In this document: in pieces, positions 41,829 through 51,256 of the stretch | How positions within the stretch are numbered: the stretch's first letter is position 1 | Layout of the letters: every line of letters begins with the position of its first letter | Source: Mesobacillus subterraneus | Lineage (GTDB): Bacteria; Bacillota; Bacilli; Bacillales; Cytobacillaceae | Direction of reading: 5' to 3' | DNA: 64,000 nt | Assembly: GCF_003937825.1 (NCBI RefSeq) | Contig: NZ_RSFW01000020.1 | Location: 124,001 to 188,000, forward strand | The notes under the pieces: generated by a model | What the model was told of the DNA's origin: nothing | The model's database searches: none | What the model saw: only the letters and a program-made list of their open reading frames with translations | Made by a program: the position numbers and the translations under genes

Positions 41829-43370
41829 TCATACATCAATCAGCCCCTTCTTAATCCCTTCCTTATTCATCATCTCGATCTGTTTTCTCGCACTAAGCAT
41901 CGCTTCCGTTTTTCCATAATGAAAAAATACCACTTCACCTGTCGGAAAATCAGCGCTCCGCCCAGCACGCCCGGCGATTTGCACCAATGCGCTCTCGGTA
42001 AAAATCCGATCCTCTGAGCCGATGACCGCCACATCAATGTTCGGGAAGGTAACCCCTCTTTCTAGTATCGTTGTGGAGAGCAATATTGGGATTTCTTTAT
42101 TCCGCAGCTTCATGACTTTTTCTTTTCTATCGGGATCTTCAGCATGAACAGATTCAATGAGTGGATCCATTTTGCGAAGGATGGGGAGGATTTTTTCCAT
42201 AGAGGCAATCTTTGGGGCAAAAAGCAAAGCTTGTCTTCTACTAGCCTGTCTTGTTTCGATCCATTTGATAATGTTTGCTGGCAACTTTCCCTTTGTCAGC
42301 ATCTTCTCCCAATTGCCCGACCACTCAAGCTTTGGAACAGGTAATGGATGGCGATGGTAGCGAGCTGGTATCGTCACATATTTTCTTTTTCCAAGCCGGC
42401 ATTCCTTTTGCCATTGTTTGCTTGGCGTTGCAGTAAGGTAAATAAGAGAGGAATCCAGCTTTCTTGATTGCTGCACCGCATATTGTAATGTCTCATCAAT
42501 GGAGTACGGAAAAGCATCGACTTCATCGACAATCATGACATCAAACGCCTTGTAAAAACGGAGCAGCTGGTGAGTTGTCGCAATCGTAAGTTGGGTAAAT
42601 TCATGGCGTTCCTCACTCCCTCCGTATAACGAAGCAATCTTGGTTTGTGGGAATGCTTTCTTCAAGCGGGGAGTCAGTTCAAGGACTACATCCGTACGCG
42701 GAGTTGCTAGGCATACTCTCTTACCTGAGGTTAACGCTTCATTGATTCCAGCAAACAGAACCTCCGTTTTACCAGCCCCGGCAACCGCCCAAACCAGCAA
42801 CTCCGACGTTGTCTTCACCGCATCCAAAACACGTTGAGAAGCGACCTGCTGACCTTCCGATAAACTCCCAGCCCATTCAAGCGGACGATCGACAACAGGG
42901 AAATCAGATTCAGGCCCAACCCAGCAAACAAGCGGAGTACACTCACTCACCCTCCCCATCATCAAACATTTCGGGCAATAAATGTCCCTTTCACCGCAAC
43001 GGGCACAAGGGAATTCCCCAAACCAGGACTCATCACTCGTTCCGCATCTAACGCAAATACGAGGAAGGTTCGTGTGTTTTTCAGTTACACCGCTTGAACC
43101 ATGGGGACGGTTCTCCTGTTTTTGGATTCCTTTACGATAAACCAAGTAGCCATTTTCATAATGCGCTTGAATCTCATCTATAGTAAACGGCAGTTCATCA
43201 ATCAACAACTGTTTGCCTGCCAGCATCTTTTGAAGTTCTGGATTGTACTCAAAGAAGGGGTTTGTGGATAGCTGAGGAATTTCGGGGAGGTTGGAGATGG
43301 AAAATGTCGTTTCATCATCAGAAGAATCAAGTTTGGGGATTAATTTCCCCTCTTTTATCAAGAATCTCAT
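41829..43370 (-). CDS. comFA: Competence helicase ComFA
   Basis: DEAD-box-like ATPase thought to pull transforming DNA into the cytosol. 513 residues: a zinc site at about 105-145 (CVRCGT..CARCG..CPKCL..C), Walker A AVAGAGKTE (about 198-206), DEVD for the DEAD box, TATPS for motif III and AGRAGRS for motif VI. The upstream region carries a DnaA-box cluster. I saw no convincing pair of ComK boxes. Confidence 0.96.
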   Translation of the reverse strand: MRFLIKEGKLIPKLDSSDDETTFSISNLPEIPQLSTNPFFEYNPELQKMLAGKQLLIDELPFTIDEIQAHYENGYLVYRKGIQKQENRPHGSSGVTEKHTNLPRICVRCGTSDESWFGEFPCARCGERDIYCPKCLMMGRVSECTPLVCWVGPESDFPVVDRPLEWAGSLSEGQQVASQRVLDAVKTTSELLVWAVAGAGKTEVLFAGINEALTSGKRVCLATPRTDVVLELTPRLKKAFPQTKIASLYGGSEERHEFTQLTIATTHQLLRFYKAFDVMIVDEVDAFPYSIDETLQYAVQQSRKLDSSLIYLTATPSKQWQKECRLGKRKYVTIPARYHRHPLPVPKLEWSGNWEKMLTKGKLPANIIKWIETRQASRRQALLFAPKIASMEKILPILRKMDPLIESVHAEDPDRKEKVMKLRNKEIPILLSTTILERGVTFPNIDVAVIGSEDRIFTESALVQIAGRAGRSADFPTGEVVFFHYGKTEAMLSARKQIEMMNKEGIKKGLIDV

Positions 43371-43387
43371 AGTTAATCACAACCTTT

Positions 43388-43562
43388 TGTGGATTTTTAT
43401 GTGGATAACCATATAAACCTGTGTACAATGTGGGTTATTTTGTTGGTAACTTTTAAAAAAGGGAGAAGAAGCGGTTACAATTGTGGATAAAGAGGATTAG
43501 GAGTAGAAATAAGTGTTGATAAGTTAAATTTTATGTTGATAACTACAAAGTTCTGTGGATAA
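43388..43562 (-). promoter_or_regulatory. Cluster of DnaA boxes upstream of comFA
   Basis: Three perfect DnaA boxes (TGTGGATAA on the plus strand, TTATCCACA on the minus) lie at 43400, 43482 and 43554. Two one-mismatch boxes (TGTTGATAA) lie at 43514 and 43534, and two-mismatch boxes at 43388 (TGTGGATTT), 43429 and 43441. All point the same way within 175 bp between degV and comFA. Confidence 0.75.
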
Positions 43563-43567
43563 AAATT

Positions 43568-43601
43568 AAAACGCCAGTCTCCAAGACGGAAATGGCGTTT
43601 T
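43568..43601 (-). terminator. Terminator of degV
   Basis: Stem AAAACGCCA / TGGCGTTTT with a 16-nt loop that itself holds GTCT/AGAC pairing; it lies 29 bp beyond the degV stop codon. Confidence 0.82.
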
Positions 43602-43629
43602 AGCTTAGAAGTAGAAACTAGATCCGTAG

Positions 43630-44469
43630 TTATTTTTTGTACCAGCCCATGCCCATTGAACCTTCACCAAGATGAGTGCCAATGACCGGGCCAAAATAGC
43701 TTAGCATGAATTCCACATTCGGGAACTGGGCTTCGAGTTCGCTTTTCCACTCGAGTGCTTCGGCTTCACGATTGGCATGGATCACAACCGCACGATACTC
43801 TTCGCCGCTGTTTGCATCTTCAGCCAGCAGTTCAACGACTCGGTTTAACGCTTTTTTACGAGTACGTACTTTTTCAAAGGGAACAATCTTTTTGTTCTCA
43901 AAATGAAGCAATGGCTTTACCTGAAGCAGGCTTCCGATCAGTGCCTGTGCGCTAGATAATCTGCCTCCTCGCTGCAAATGGCTTAAGTCATCGACCATGA
44001 AGTAGGCACGAGATGTCTGTTTAATTTCGTGCAATCTGGCCATTATCATTTCAGGATCGACTCCCTGCTCTGCCATTTCTGCAGCTTCCAAAGCATAAAA
44101 CCCCTGAACCATTGCACTGACTTCAGAGTCGAAAGTGAACACTTTGATACCCTCAACCATTTCAGCAGCGCTGACCGCCCCCTGGTACGTGCCGCTTATC
44201 CCGCTGGACAAGTGAATGCTGATTACTGCATCGTAGTCCTTCGACAATCTTTCAAAAAGCGCCACAAACTCACCTAGCGGCGGCATGGAAGTCGTCGGGA
44301 GCTCTCGCTGCTTTACTTCCTCATAAAATTCTTCTGCACTAATATCTATATCTTCTCTATATGTTTCGGTACTGAAAATCACGCTCAACGGAATCATGTG
44401 GATATTCCATTTCTCCCGCAACTCCTTCGGGATGTACGCAGTACTATCCGTAACAACTGCCGTTTTCAT
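43630..44469 (-). CDS. degV: DegV-family fatty-acid-binding protein
   Basis: Binds a fatty acyl chain; DegV proteins are the FakB-type partners of fatty acid kinase. 279 residues with TDSTAYIP near the start, LPTTSMPPLGEF, IHLSSGISGTYQ and the C-terminal GPVIGTHLGEGSMG. Located between comFA and degU as B. subtilis yviA/degV. Confidence 0.95.
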   Translation of the reverse strand: MKTAVVTDSTAYIPKELREKWNIHMIPLSVIFSTETYREDIDISAEEFYEEVKQRELPTTSMPPLGEFVALFERLSKDYDAVISIHLSSGISGTYQGAVSAAEMVEGIKVFTFDSEVSAMVQGFYALEAAEMAEQGVDPEMIMARLHEIKQTSRAYFMVDDLSHLQRGGRLSSAQALIGSLLQVKPLLHFENKKIVPFEKVRTRKKALNRVVELLAEDANSGEEYRAVVIHANREAEALEWKSELEAQFPNVEFMLSYFGPVIGTHLGEGSMGMGWYKK

Positions 44470-44618
44470 TAGTATATTACCATCCTTATGTTTTTCTCTG
44501 CGATATGTACATTCCCATTTTATATGAACTCTCGTTAAAATGCATGTTTTCAGAAAAACTATTTGAGAAAAGAGTTTTAGTGTGTGTGTTGATTAAACAC
44601 TGAGCCTCTCACGTGCAT

Positions 44619-44652
44619 AAAAAAAAACGCTGGCAATCGGTTGCGCAGCGTT
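44619..44652 (-). terminator. Terminator of the sda-like gene
   Basis: Stem AACGCTG-GCAA / TTGC-G-CAGCGTT with loop of 4 nt, followed by T9 on the minus strand, 7 bp beyond the stop codon. Confidence 0.88.
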
Positions 44653-44658
44653 ACACTT

Positions 44659-44820
44659 TTAAGAAACATATTGGTTTATTAATTGATCCAAGCCCCTGTT
44701 ATCAATCTCCTCTATAAGCATGGCGATAAATGTGGCATCCAAATTCAATAGAGTAGCCTTATGATATGCTTCTATCAACTTTTCGTCAGTGAGTTCCCAT
44801 AGTGATGAAATAGTGACCAC
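44659..44820 (-). CDS. sda: Sda-like sporulation kinase inhibitor (small gene)
   Basis: A 53-residue protein whose core LTDEKLIEAYHKATLLNLDATFI aligns with B. subtilis Sda ([23 protein letters not shown]). Sda blocks sporulation kinases such as KinA when replication is disturbed. Two helices with a hydrophobic hairpin are retained. The best start is GTG at 44820, inside GGAGGGG; the spacing is poor and no ATG is available in frame, so the N-terminus is uncertain. It has its own strong terminator. B. subtilis sda lies elsewhere (near yqeG), so this may be a paralogue or a relocated copy. Confidence 0.75.
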   Translation of the reverse strand: MVTISSLWELTDEKLIEAYHKATLLNLDATFIAMLIEEIDNRGLDQLINQYVS

Positions 44821-44928
44821 CCCTCCGTTTTATTAGCTTCTCTAATTATATCGAATTTTATTAAGTTTTTGTAAATGTTTTGGGAACTTTCTGTCGTAAA
44901 TTTCCAACAACAAAACCCAATAATCGAC

Positions 44929-44967
44929 AAAAAACCACATTTGTCATTTCGACAAATGTGGTTTCTT
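44929..44967 (-). terminator. Terminator of degU
   Basis: Perfect stem AACCACATTTGT / ACAAATGTGGTT with a 7-nt loop and T6 on the minus strand, 5 bp after the stop codon. Confidence 0.9.
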
Positions 44968-44971
44968 TGAA

Positions 44972-45655
44972 TTATCTTACTTCTACCCAACCATTCTTGA
45001 TCGCTACAACAACTGCCTGGGTACGATCGTTTACATTCATTTTTTGCAGGATGTTGCTGACGTGGTTTTTAACAGTCTTTTCACTGATGAAAAGTGCCTC
45101 GCCAATCCCTCTATTGCTCTTACCATCAGCAAGGAGCTGAAGGACTTCGCATTCACGGCGTGTCAGCAAATGAAGCGGGCGGCGAATTTCAACAGGTGAT
45201 ATGTACTTATCAGAGCCACTCTCTTCCGATGAGAGTCTGCGATATTCTTTCACAAGATTATGTGTAACTCTAGGATGCAAGTATGATCCACCTTCTGCCA
45301 CTACTTTTACAGCCTCGATAAGCGCATCAGCATCCATTTCTTTTAACAGATAGCCAGTGGCACCTGTTTTCAGGGCATGAGTGACATAATTTTCATCATC
45401 ATGGATAGATAGGATGATGACTTTTGAATCTGGATAATTCTCAATCAACTCAGCTGTCGCTTCTACGCCATTCGTATTAGGCATATTGATATCCATAATT
45501 ACTACATCAGGCTGATATTTTTCCACAAGCTCGACCGCTTCGCTGCCGTCGTCTCCTTCTGCAACTACTTCGAAGGATGGTTCAAAATCAAGGATCCGTT
45601 TTACCCCTTCTCTGAAAAGTTGATGGTCGTCAATAATAACAATCTTTGTTGTCAT
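44972..45655 (-). CDS. degU: Two-component response regulator DegU
   Basis: Controls motility, competence, exoenzymes and biofilm. 227 residues: receiver domain 1-120 with phospho-acceptor Asp55 ([10 protein letters not shown]), a linker, and a LuxR-type HTH at about 160-225 ([34 protein letters not shown]). GGGGAGG precedes ATG. Downstream of degS in the same transcription unit. Confidence 0.97.
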   Translation of the reverse strand: MTTKIVIIDDHQLFREGVKRILDFEPSFEVVAEGDDGSEAVELVEKYQPDVVIMDINMPNTNGVEATAELIENYPDSKVIILSIHDDENYVTHALKTGATGYLLKEMDADALIEAVKVVAEGGSYLHPRVTHNLVKEYRRLSSEESGSDKYISPVEIRRPLHLLTRRECEVLQLLADGKSNRGIGEALFISEKTVKNHVSNILQKMNVNDRTQAVVVAIKNGWVEVR

Positions 45656-45714
45656 AACATACGCCTCCCCTACGGCTTCTATCTCTATTTTCTCTTGCCT
45701 GGCAGCCAGGCCGC

Positions 45715-46857
45715 CTATAAATTCAACGGAACTTGGATGATAACCAGAGTTCCAGTGTCTATTTTTGAATGGATGGACAGCTCGCCTTCGAGCAATTCAA
45801 CTCTTTCTTTGATTCCAAGCAATCCAAATGACTCAGGCTTCTTGTCATTTATATCAAAACCTTTGCCATCATCCTTAATCACGACCATGATCTGGTCTCT
45901 TCGGATTTCCAGCTTCACCTGGATAGAAGTCGCTTCTGCATGCTTCAAAGCATTTTGCACGGACTCCTGAATCATCCGGAACAGTGCAACTTCATACTTC
46001 CCAGGCAGCCTTCTGTCTTCACCAATATTGGTAAATTGAATTCTGGTGCTCTTATGATACTCTTCGATTGTTTGTAAATACTTTTTGAGGGTAGGAACCA
46101 ACCCGAGATCGTCAAGCGCCATTGGCCTCAAATCGTAAATGATTCTTCGGACCTCATATAGCGCGGAACGGACCATCTTTTTCATATTTCTGATTTCATT
46201 GATTGCCTCATTCGCGCCTCGTTCCTTATAAACTCGCTCTATTAAATCGGAACGCATCATGACATTCGCCATCATTTGAGCTGGTCCGTCATGTATTTCA
46301 CGAGAGAGTCTTTTGCGCTCATCTTCCTGTGCCTCAATGATCTTCAAACCGAAATCCTGTTTCTCCTTCGCCGTTTCGAGTGCTTCTCCCATCTGTCTGA
46401 TATCGCTCATCATATAATTCATGACAACGGTAATCTGGGAAATGAGATGGTCTGCTCGCTCAATCGTTTCATTCAAGCCTACCAATCTTCGTTCGAGGTC
46501 ATCACGTTTCTCACGCAGCTGCTTCTCTGTTTGCCGGTTCATGGTCAAATCCATTTGCAGCTTATGAGCCACTTCGTAAGCCTCGCGGACCTGAGATTCT
46601 GAATAGTCCTTAAAGTGCTTGCTTACCTCAGATAGCCGTAGCCTGGCTGCCCTTACCTGAACATCCAATTTATCGCCATCATTGATAATCTGGGCAACTT
46701 TTCTCTTTATCTCTTTTAATTCGTTGGTAATCGACTCATAATCTGTCCTGCATTGTTCCCCAATTCGGAAGATTTCGTCTTTACTGTTTCCAACGGTTTC
46801 GATCATTTTTTCTAAAATCAGATCGAGGGCTTTCGTGTCGAATTTTTTAATCGCCAT
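45715..46857 (-). CDS. degS: Sensor histidine kinase DegS
   Basis: Cytosolic kinase for DegU, without membrane segments. 380 residues: an N-terminal coiled-coil sensor domain (1-170), the HisKA_3 motif [19 protein letters not shown] with His189, and an ATPase domain (about 280-380) with N-box [15 protein letters not shown] and DDGKGFD. The sequence around His189 aligns with the B. subtilis protein. Confidence 0.97.
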   Translation of the reverse strand: MAIKKFDTKALDLILEKMIETVGNSKDEIFRIGEQCRTDYESITNELKEIKRKVAQIINDGDKLDVQVRAARLRLSEVSKHFKDYSESQVREAYEVAHKLQMDLTMNRQTEKQLREKRDDLERRLVGLNETIERADHLISQITVVMNYMMSDIRQMGEALETAKEKQDFGLKIIEAQEDERKRLSREIHDGPAQMMANVMMRSDLIERVYKERGANEAINEIRNMKKMVRSALYEVRRIIYDLRPMALDDLGLVPTLKKYLQTIEEYHKSTRIQFTNIGEDRRLPGKYEVALFRMIQESVQNALKHAEATSIQVKLEIRRDQIMVVIKDDGKGFDINDKKPESFGLLGIKERVELLEGELSIHSKIDTGTLVIIQVPLNL

Positions 46858-47132
46858 GTAAAAACTCCCCCACGGGCGGCACTAAAGATATTTTAACTTT
46901 AAATAGAAAAACTTACTAATTTTCCATAAGAAAAACATGTCCATTTACTTAAAAATCGATACAAAGACATAGATTTGATTTTTCATTCTAAGTCTTATAT
47001 CCTATTATTTTAGGAGTTAAACCCAAGATTTAAAAGAATAATATTTTTCCAAATACCTTGTCAGACCACTACCTATTATACCATTCCAACCCATTACCTG
47101 TATTAAAGTTATATTACAATCATAAGACAGCA

Positions 47133-47161
47133 TTGTCCCGCGTTTGCCGTCAACTTATAAT
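47133..47161 (+). promoter_or_regulatory. SigA-type promoter of yvyE
   Basis: TTGTCC, 17-nt spacer, TATAAT, 88 bp before the yvyE start. The divergent interval 46858-47215 also carries the degS promoter, which I could not place; no gene is seen in it. Confidence 0.6.
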
Positions 47162-47248
47162 GAATTGTAGCACTAAGTCCTATTGTCGAACATAAAAATC
47201 ATGTCGAAGATATAGTTGGGAAAATTTTTGCTAGAGGGAGCGAGGAAA

Positions 47249-47881
47249 TTGCTTCAAACTTACTATACGGTAAAAGGTTACGGAGAACATGAAATCGAGA
47301 TTCAAAAATCCCGATTCATTGCCTATATACAGAGAGCTGAAACAGAAGAAGAAGCTCAGGAATTCATACAGAAAATTAAAAAGCAGAACTGGAATGCTAC
47401 CCATAATTGCTCAGCTTACATCATTGGGGAGAATGACCAGATCCAAAAAGCAAATGATGATGGCGAACCAAGCGGAACGGCAGGAGTTCCAATTCTGGAG
47501 GTCCTTAAAAAGAAAAAGTTAAAGGATACGGTAGTTGTCATTACCCGCTACTTCGGCGGAATCAAGCTGGGTGCCGGGGGACTAATCCGCTCATATGGCA
47601 AGGCAACCTCAGAGGGACTAAATGCGACTGGCATCGTTGAACGGAAGCTGATGCGCATCATGCATACGACGATTGATTACACCTGGCTTGGCAAGATCGA
47701 AAATGAACTGCGGTCTTCAGTATACCAGGTGAAAGAAATTCACTATCTGGATAAGGTGGAAATTGAAACATATGTAGAGGAAGCGCAAACGGGCGCATTT
47801 GAAGAGTGGATGGTTGAAATGACGAGCGGACAGGGTGAGATTCGTTCGGGTGAAGCAGTATACTTGGAAGTAGCCGTATGA
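47249..47881 (+). CDS. yvyE: YigZ/IMPACT family protein YvyE
   Basis: Family related to eukaryotic IMPACT; role in bacteria unknown. 210 residues with SRFIAYIQRAETEEEAQEF, WNATHNCSAYIIG, DDGEPSGTAGVPILEVL and ITRYFGGIKLGAGGLIRSYG; a C-terminal DUF1949 domain follows. I chose TTG 47249, aligned with the family start before YYTVKGYGEHE and preceded by GAGGGAG; in-frame sequence from 47216 lacks a site. Confidence 0.93.
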   Translation: MLQTYYTVKGYGEHEIEIQKSRFIAYIQRAETEEEAQEFIQKIKKQNWNATHNCSAYIIGENDQIQKANDDGEPSGTAGVPILEVLKKKKLKDTVVVITRYFGGIKLGAGGLIRSYGKATSEGLNATGIVERKLMRIMHTTIDYTWLGKIENELRSSVYQVKEIHYLDKVEIETYVEEAQTGAFEEWMVEMTSGQGEIRSGEAVYLEVAV

Positions 47882-47983
47882 CAAAAAATTCAATTTACGA
47901 ACAGGCAAAAAGGATGTAAAATGAAATTTAGGCAAAATTTATATTTACAAACCATTTACATTTAGTATAAAGGAGATTAATAT

Positions 47984-48997
47984 ATGGCTTCACTCAGGAG
48001 CAATAATAATTTTCATAAGAAACGCATAAAGAGAAAAAGAGTCATTCGATGGGTCCTACTGCCACTCATGCTAGTTTCCTTAAGTTTCATAGCATATGGG
48101 GCATTTTTATTTAATAAAGCTGAGTCTGTCATGGAGGAATCATATAACCCGATTGACCGTGAAGGCAAAAGAGCAGTGAACCCGTTCGATGAGAATTTTT
48201 CCGTATTGTTCATAGGGGTAGACGACAGTAACAAACGTCAGTTTGAAGGTAGCTCCCGGACGGATGCCCTCATGCTTGCAACGTTCAACCAGGATGATAA
48301 ATCCATTAAGCTCGTCAGCATTCCCCGTGATTCTTATGTTCATATTCCTGAAAAGAATATCTACACGAAGATTAATCACGCACATGCATATGGCGGAGTA
48401 GAACTTACATTAGAAACGGTCGAAGAACTTCTTGATGTTCCAGTTGATTATTATGTGAAAATGAACTTCGACGCCTTTATTGACGTGATTGACGCACTTA
48501 ACGGAATTGAAGTAAACGTCCCTTATACGTTTTCTGAACAAGATTCCAAGGATCGCAAGGATGCGATCACATTATATCAAGGTCTCCAGACACTGGACGG
48601 TGAAGAGGCTCTTGCATTAGCTAGAACCAGAAAGCTTGATAATGACATTGAACGCGGTAAAAGACAGCAGGAAATCATCAAAGCAATCATTAAAAAGTCA
48701 GTATCTGTGAAATCAATCGGCAATTATTCAAGTGTAATGGAAGCAGTCGGGAAAAACATGACGACAGATTTAAGATTCGATCAAATGAAATCGTTCATTG
48801 AATATGCTACAGCCGGCAGCAACCTGAACACCGAGACCTTGAACTTGGCTGGATCTGATACCAGGATTGACGGCATTTATTACTACCAGTTGGACGAAAT
48901 GGCCTTGCTTGAAACAAAAGCGATTCTAAAAACACATTTAAATGTAACAAGTGAAAGTACAAAAACTCCAATGGACACAGCTTCCCCTTCTTATTAG
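47984..48997 (+). CDS. LytR-CpsA-Psr (LCP) family wall polymer ligase
   Basis: Membrane-anchored enzyme that transfers wall teichoic acid from undecaprenyl carrier to peptidoglycan (TagT/TagU/TagV family). A basic N-terminus (KKRIKRKRVIR) and one TM (about 22-42) are followed by the LCP domain (about 65-300): SVLFIGVDD, GSSRTDALMLATF, LVSIPRDSYVHIP, KINHAHAYGG and ALALARTRKLDNDIERGKRQ. The position next to yvyE and tagO matches B. subtilis lytR/tagU. Confidence 0.93.
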   Translation: MASLRSNNNFHKKRIKRKRVIRWVLLPLMLVSLSFIAYGAFLFNKAESVMEESYNPIDREGKRAVNPFDENFSVLFIGVDDSNKRQFEGSSRTDALMLATFNQDDKSIKLVSIPRDSYVHIPEKNIYTKINHAHAYGGVELTLETVEELLDVPVDYYVKMNFDAFIDVIDALNGIEVNVPYTFSEQDSKDRKDAITLYQGLQTLDGEEALALARTRKLDNDIERGKRQQEIIKAIIKKSVSVKSIGNYSSVMEAVGKNMTTDLRFDQMKSFIEYATAGSNLNTETLNLAGSDTRIDGIYYYQLDEMALLETKAILKTHLNVTSESTKTPMDTASPSY

Positions 48998-49012
48998 AAG
49001 GGGATTTTTTTT
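48984..49012 (+). terminator. Terminator of the LCP gene
   Basis: Stem CCCCTTCT / AGAAGGGG with loop TATT and T8; the stop codon TAG lies inside the hairpin. Confidence 0.88.
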
Positions 49013-49016
49013 AAAA

Positions 49017-49048
49017 ACAAAAAAACCCTTGCGAAATTTGCAAGGGTT
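49017..49048 (-). terminator. Terminator of tagO
   Basis: Stem AACCCTTGC / GCAAGGGTT with a 7-nt loop and T7 on the minus strand. Confidence 0.88.
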
Positions 49049-49053
49049 AAGTC

Positions 49054-50112
49054 TCATCGATTCTTTTCATATTTAATGCCCCTCATCATGTTAAGGAGAG
49101 GTTTATAATCCTTACTGACAAGGCCGACACTTTCAACAATTAATTCAATGGCAATGATGATGATGAAAAGGATCAGAAGCGAGCCCCACACCGTTGTAAA
49201 CGAAAAGATAAAGCCAGTCAAACCGAACATCGCGCTGATTGCATAAATCAATAATACGGTTTGGCGGTGTGTAAAGCCAAGATTCAAAAGACAATGATGG
49301 AGGTGCGATTTATCTGGCGCTGCCAGAGGTGTTCTTTTTACAAGGCGGCGAACAATCGCAAATACTGTATCCGTCATGGGTACACCCAGCATGATAACTG
49401 GAATAATAAATGAAATAAATGTTACGTTCTTAAATCCTAACAAGGATAAAACAGCAATCATGTACCCGAGGAATAATGCTCCAGTATCACCCATGAAAAT
49501 CTTCGCAGGATGGAAGTTGAAAATCAAAAACCCTAACGTACTTGCCAAAAGGAGAAAACCAATGGTCATTACATAGACATCACCCATCACGATAGCCATT
49601 CCTGAAATGGAGATCAATGCAATGGAAGACACTCCAGCGGCCAGTCCATCAAGTCCATCAATTAAATTAATCGCGTTTGTAATTCCGACAATCCAAAGAA
49701 TCGTGATGGGAACGCTCCAAACTCCAAATTCGAGTTCACCTCTGCCGAATGGAAGGTTGATGAAATCAACATCAATCCCGCCCCATAAAACCACTACAAG
49801 TGCGGCGGCAATCTGATTAATCAATTTAACCCTTGCTTTAAGTTCAAAGATATCGTCCAAAATGCCAGTCAAGACAATAATGATGCTTCCAACCACAATT
49901 GCCAAATGATATGGACTATCAGGATTCATGATCAACAAACCCGAAATAAAGCTTATATAGATAGCGAGGCCTCCCATACGAGGCATAACTTTCGCATGTA
50001 CTTTTCGCTGATTTGGCTGATCAGTAGCTCCAACTTTAAACGCCAATTTTTTTACAAATGGTGTAATAAGAATGGAGGATATAAAACATAATATTAAGGT
50101 CATTATGAACAT
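49054..50112 (-). CDS. tagO: Undecaprenyl-phosphate N-acetylglucosaminyl 1-phosphate transferase
   Basis: Commits the first step of wall teichoic acid synthesis, making undecaprenyl-PP-GlcNAc on the inner leaflet. 352 residues, about ten TMs. Family motifs: MPRMGGLAIY, INLIDGLDGLAAG, GDTGALFLGYM and the HxHH-type loop DKSHLHHCLLNLG. GAGGAGG precedes the start. A 255-bp AT-rich gap separates it from tagA with no other gene. Confidence 0.96.
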   Translation of the reverse strand: MFIMTLILCFISSILITPFVKKLAFKVGATDQPNQRKVHAKVMPRMGGLAIYISFISGLLIMNPDSPYHLAIVVGSIIIVLTGILDDIFELKARVKLINQIAAALVVVLWGGIDVDFINLPFGRGELEFGVWSVPITILWIVGITNAINLIDGLDGLAAGVSSIALISISGMAIVMGDVYVMTIGFLLLASTLGFLIFNFHPAKIFMGDTGALFLGYMIAVLSLLGFKNVTFISFIIPVIMLGVPMTDTVFAIVRRLVKRTPLAAPDKSHLHHCLLNLGFTHRQTVLLIYAISAMFGLTGFIFSFTTVWGSLLILFIIIIAIELIVESVGLVSKDYKPLLNMMRGIKYEKNR

Positions 50113-50367
50113 GCTGACCCTCCTCGATTATTATGATGTCCTAAATTGATAAAAACATTAGGAAATCACAAAGAGCTTCAAACGTAACTATTATAGCACA
50201 TTAGGCATAAAATAGAGATAGAATTTTAATCCGAGAGTTTGATAGGTAGTACCATTTATATTCCCTATTACCCTTTTTTGTAAAAGATTATCCAAATTAA
50301 TGGGCACAATGTAAATTTTATTACATGAATAAGACGATATTTTTGTTTAAAGGTTTCAATGTTAAAT

Positions 50368-51099
50368 TTAGTTTTTGTATTTGGAGCTAAAAACTTTCAA
50401 AACAAATAATGGAAGTACAAGCATTCTTCTCCACCGTGACGGCTGAATCAATAATCTATATAACCATTCAAGATTGAGTTTCACCCAAAATGAAGGAGCT
50501 CTTTTGACATTGCCAGAAAGAACATCAATTGTGCCGCCAACACCAATAAAAAGACCGTTTTTAAATTCGCCAAAGTACTTAGAAACCCATATTTCTTGTC
50601 TCGGAAAGCCCAAGGCTACAAGTACAATATCCGGCTTAGCATGCAATATGTCTCTTGCAACAGAATCGTCTTCCATGTCAAAAAAACCGTGATGATTTCC
50701 AGCAATCTTAATATCAGGATATTGCTTCTTTATATTAATCACGGCTTTACTATTAACATCTTCCTTACCGCCAAGCAAATATATCTTCCACCCGTTTTGA
50801 TTGGCATTTTCTAGCATCTTAATCGTTAAATCGTACCCAGCTACCCTTTCCTTAAGGGGTGTACCTAGGATCCTGGAGGCCAGGATCACTCCTGCCCCAT
50901 CAGGTACAACATAATCAGCTGAATTAACTATTTCGTTATAGATAGGATCCTTAATAGCATGCATTACTATCTCAGGATTTGCCGTAACGACAAAGGTTTT
51001 TTTATCAACATTTATCCTTTTTGTCAAAAGGGCTGACATTTCTGTTAAATCTTTATTAATAAAAGGAATACCTAACACGTTTACTAAGGAATTTTTCAT
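50368..51099 (-). CDS. tagA: N-acetylmannosaminyltransferase TagA (WecG/TagA/CpsF family)
   Basis: Adds ManNAc to lipid-linked GlcNAc, the second linkage-unit step. 243 residues with VTANPEIVMHA, YVVPDGAGVILASR (the catalytic Asp in PDG), VALGFPRQE, GVGGTIDVLSG and the C-terminal membrane-targeting segment EWLYRLLIQPSRWRRM. AGAGG precedes ATG. Single gene downstream of the glucosaminidase gene. Confidence 0.95.
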   Translation of the reverse strand: MKNSLVNVLGIPFINKDLTEMSALLTKRINVDKKTFVVTANPEIVMHAIKDPIYNEIVNSADYVVPDGAGVILASRILGTPLKERVAGYDLTIKMLENANQNGWKIYLLGGKEDVNSKAVINIKKQYPDIKIAGNHHGFFDMEDDSVARDILHAKPDIVLVALGFPRQEIWVSKYFGEFKNGLFIGVGGTIDVLSGNVKRAPSFWVKLNLEWLYRLLIQPSRWRRMLVLPLFVLKVFSSKYKN

Positions 51100-51213
51100 A
51101 CTGGATCCTCTTTCATCTTAGTTGAATCAATAGGCAATTATTTTCTCATTAATCTTAACATGTCTATCTCAATTAATAAATTCCGATTATTTCCTGAGGT
51201 TTATGCCAACAAT

Positions 51214-51248
51214 AAAAAAAGGAAAGCCTTGAAAAATCAAGCTTTCCT
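51214..51248 (-). terminator. Terminator of the glucosaminidase gene
   Basis: Stem AGGAAAGC-TTG / CAA-GGCTTTCCT around an A/T loop, with T7 on the minus strand, just after the stop codon. Confidence 0.85.
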
Positions 51249-51256
51249 CATTAAAG

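Noticed and set aside
43388-43449. ComK boxes for comFA
   Set aside because: No pair of AAAA-N5-TTTT boxes with proper spacing could be seen in the degV-comFA gap.
44775-44990. A 71-codon minus-strand frame covering the degU terminator
   Set aside because: It runs through the degU terminator hairpin and overlaps the sda-like gene in another frame; it lacks a ribosome binding site and family similarity.
47013-47053. AAAGAATAATATTTTTCCAA resembling the array terminal motif
   Set aside because: Only one weak core (GGAGTTA) lies 21 bp before it and none earlier; a degraded copy is possible but not supported.
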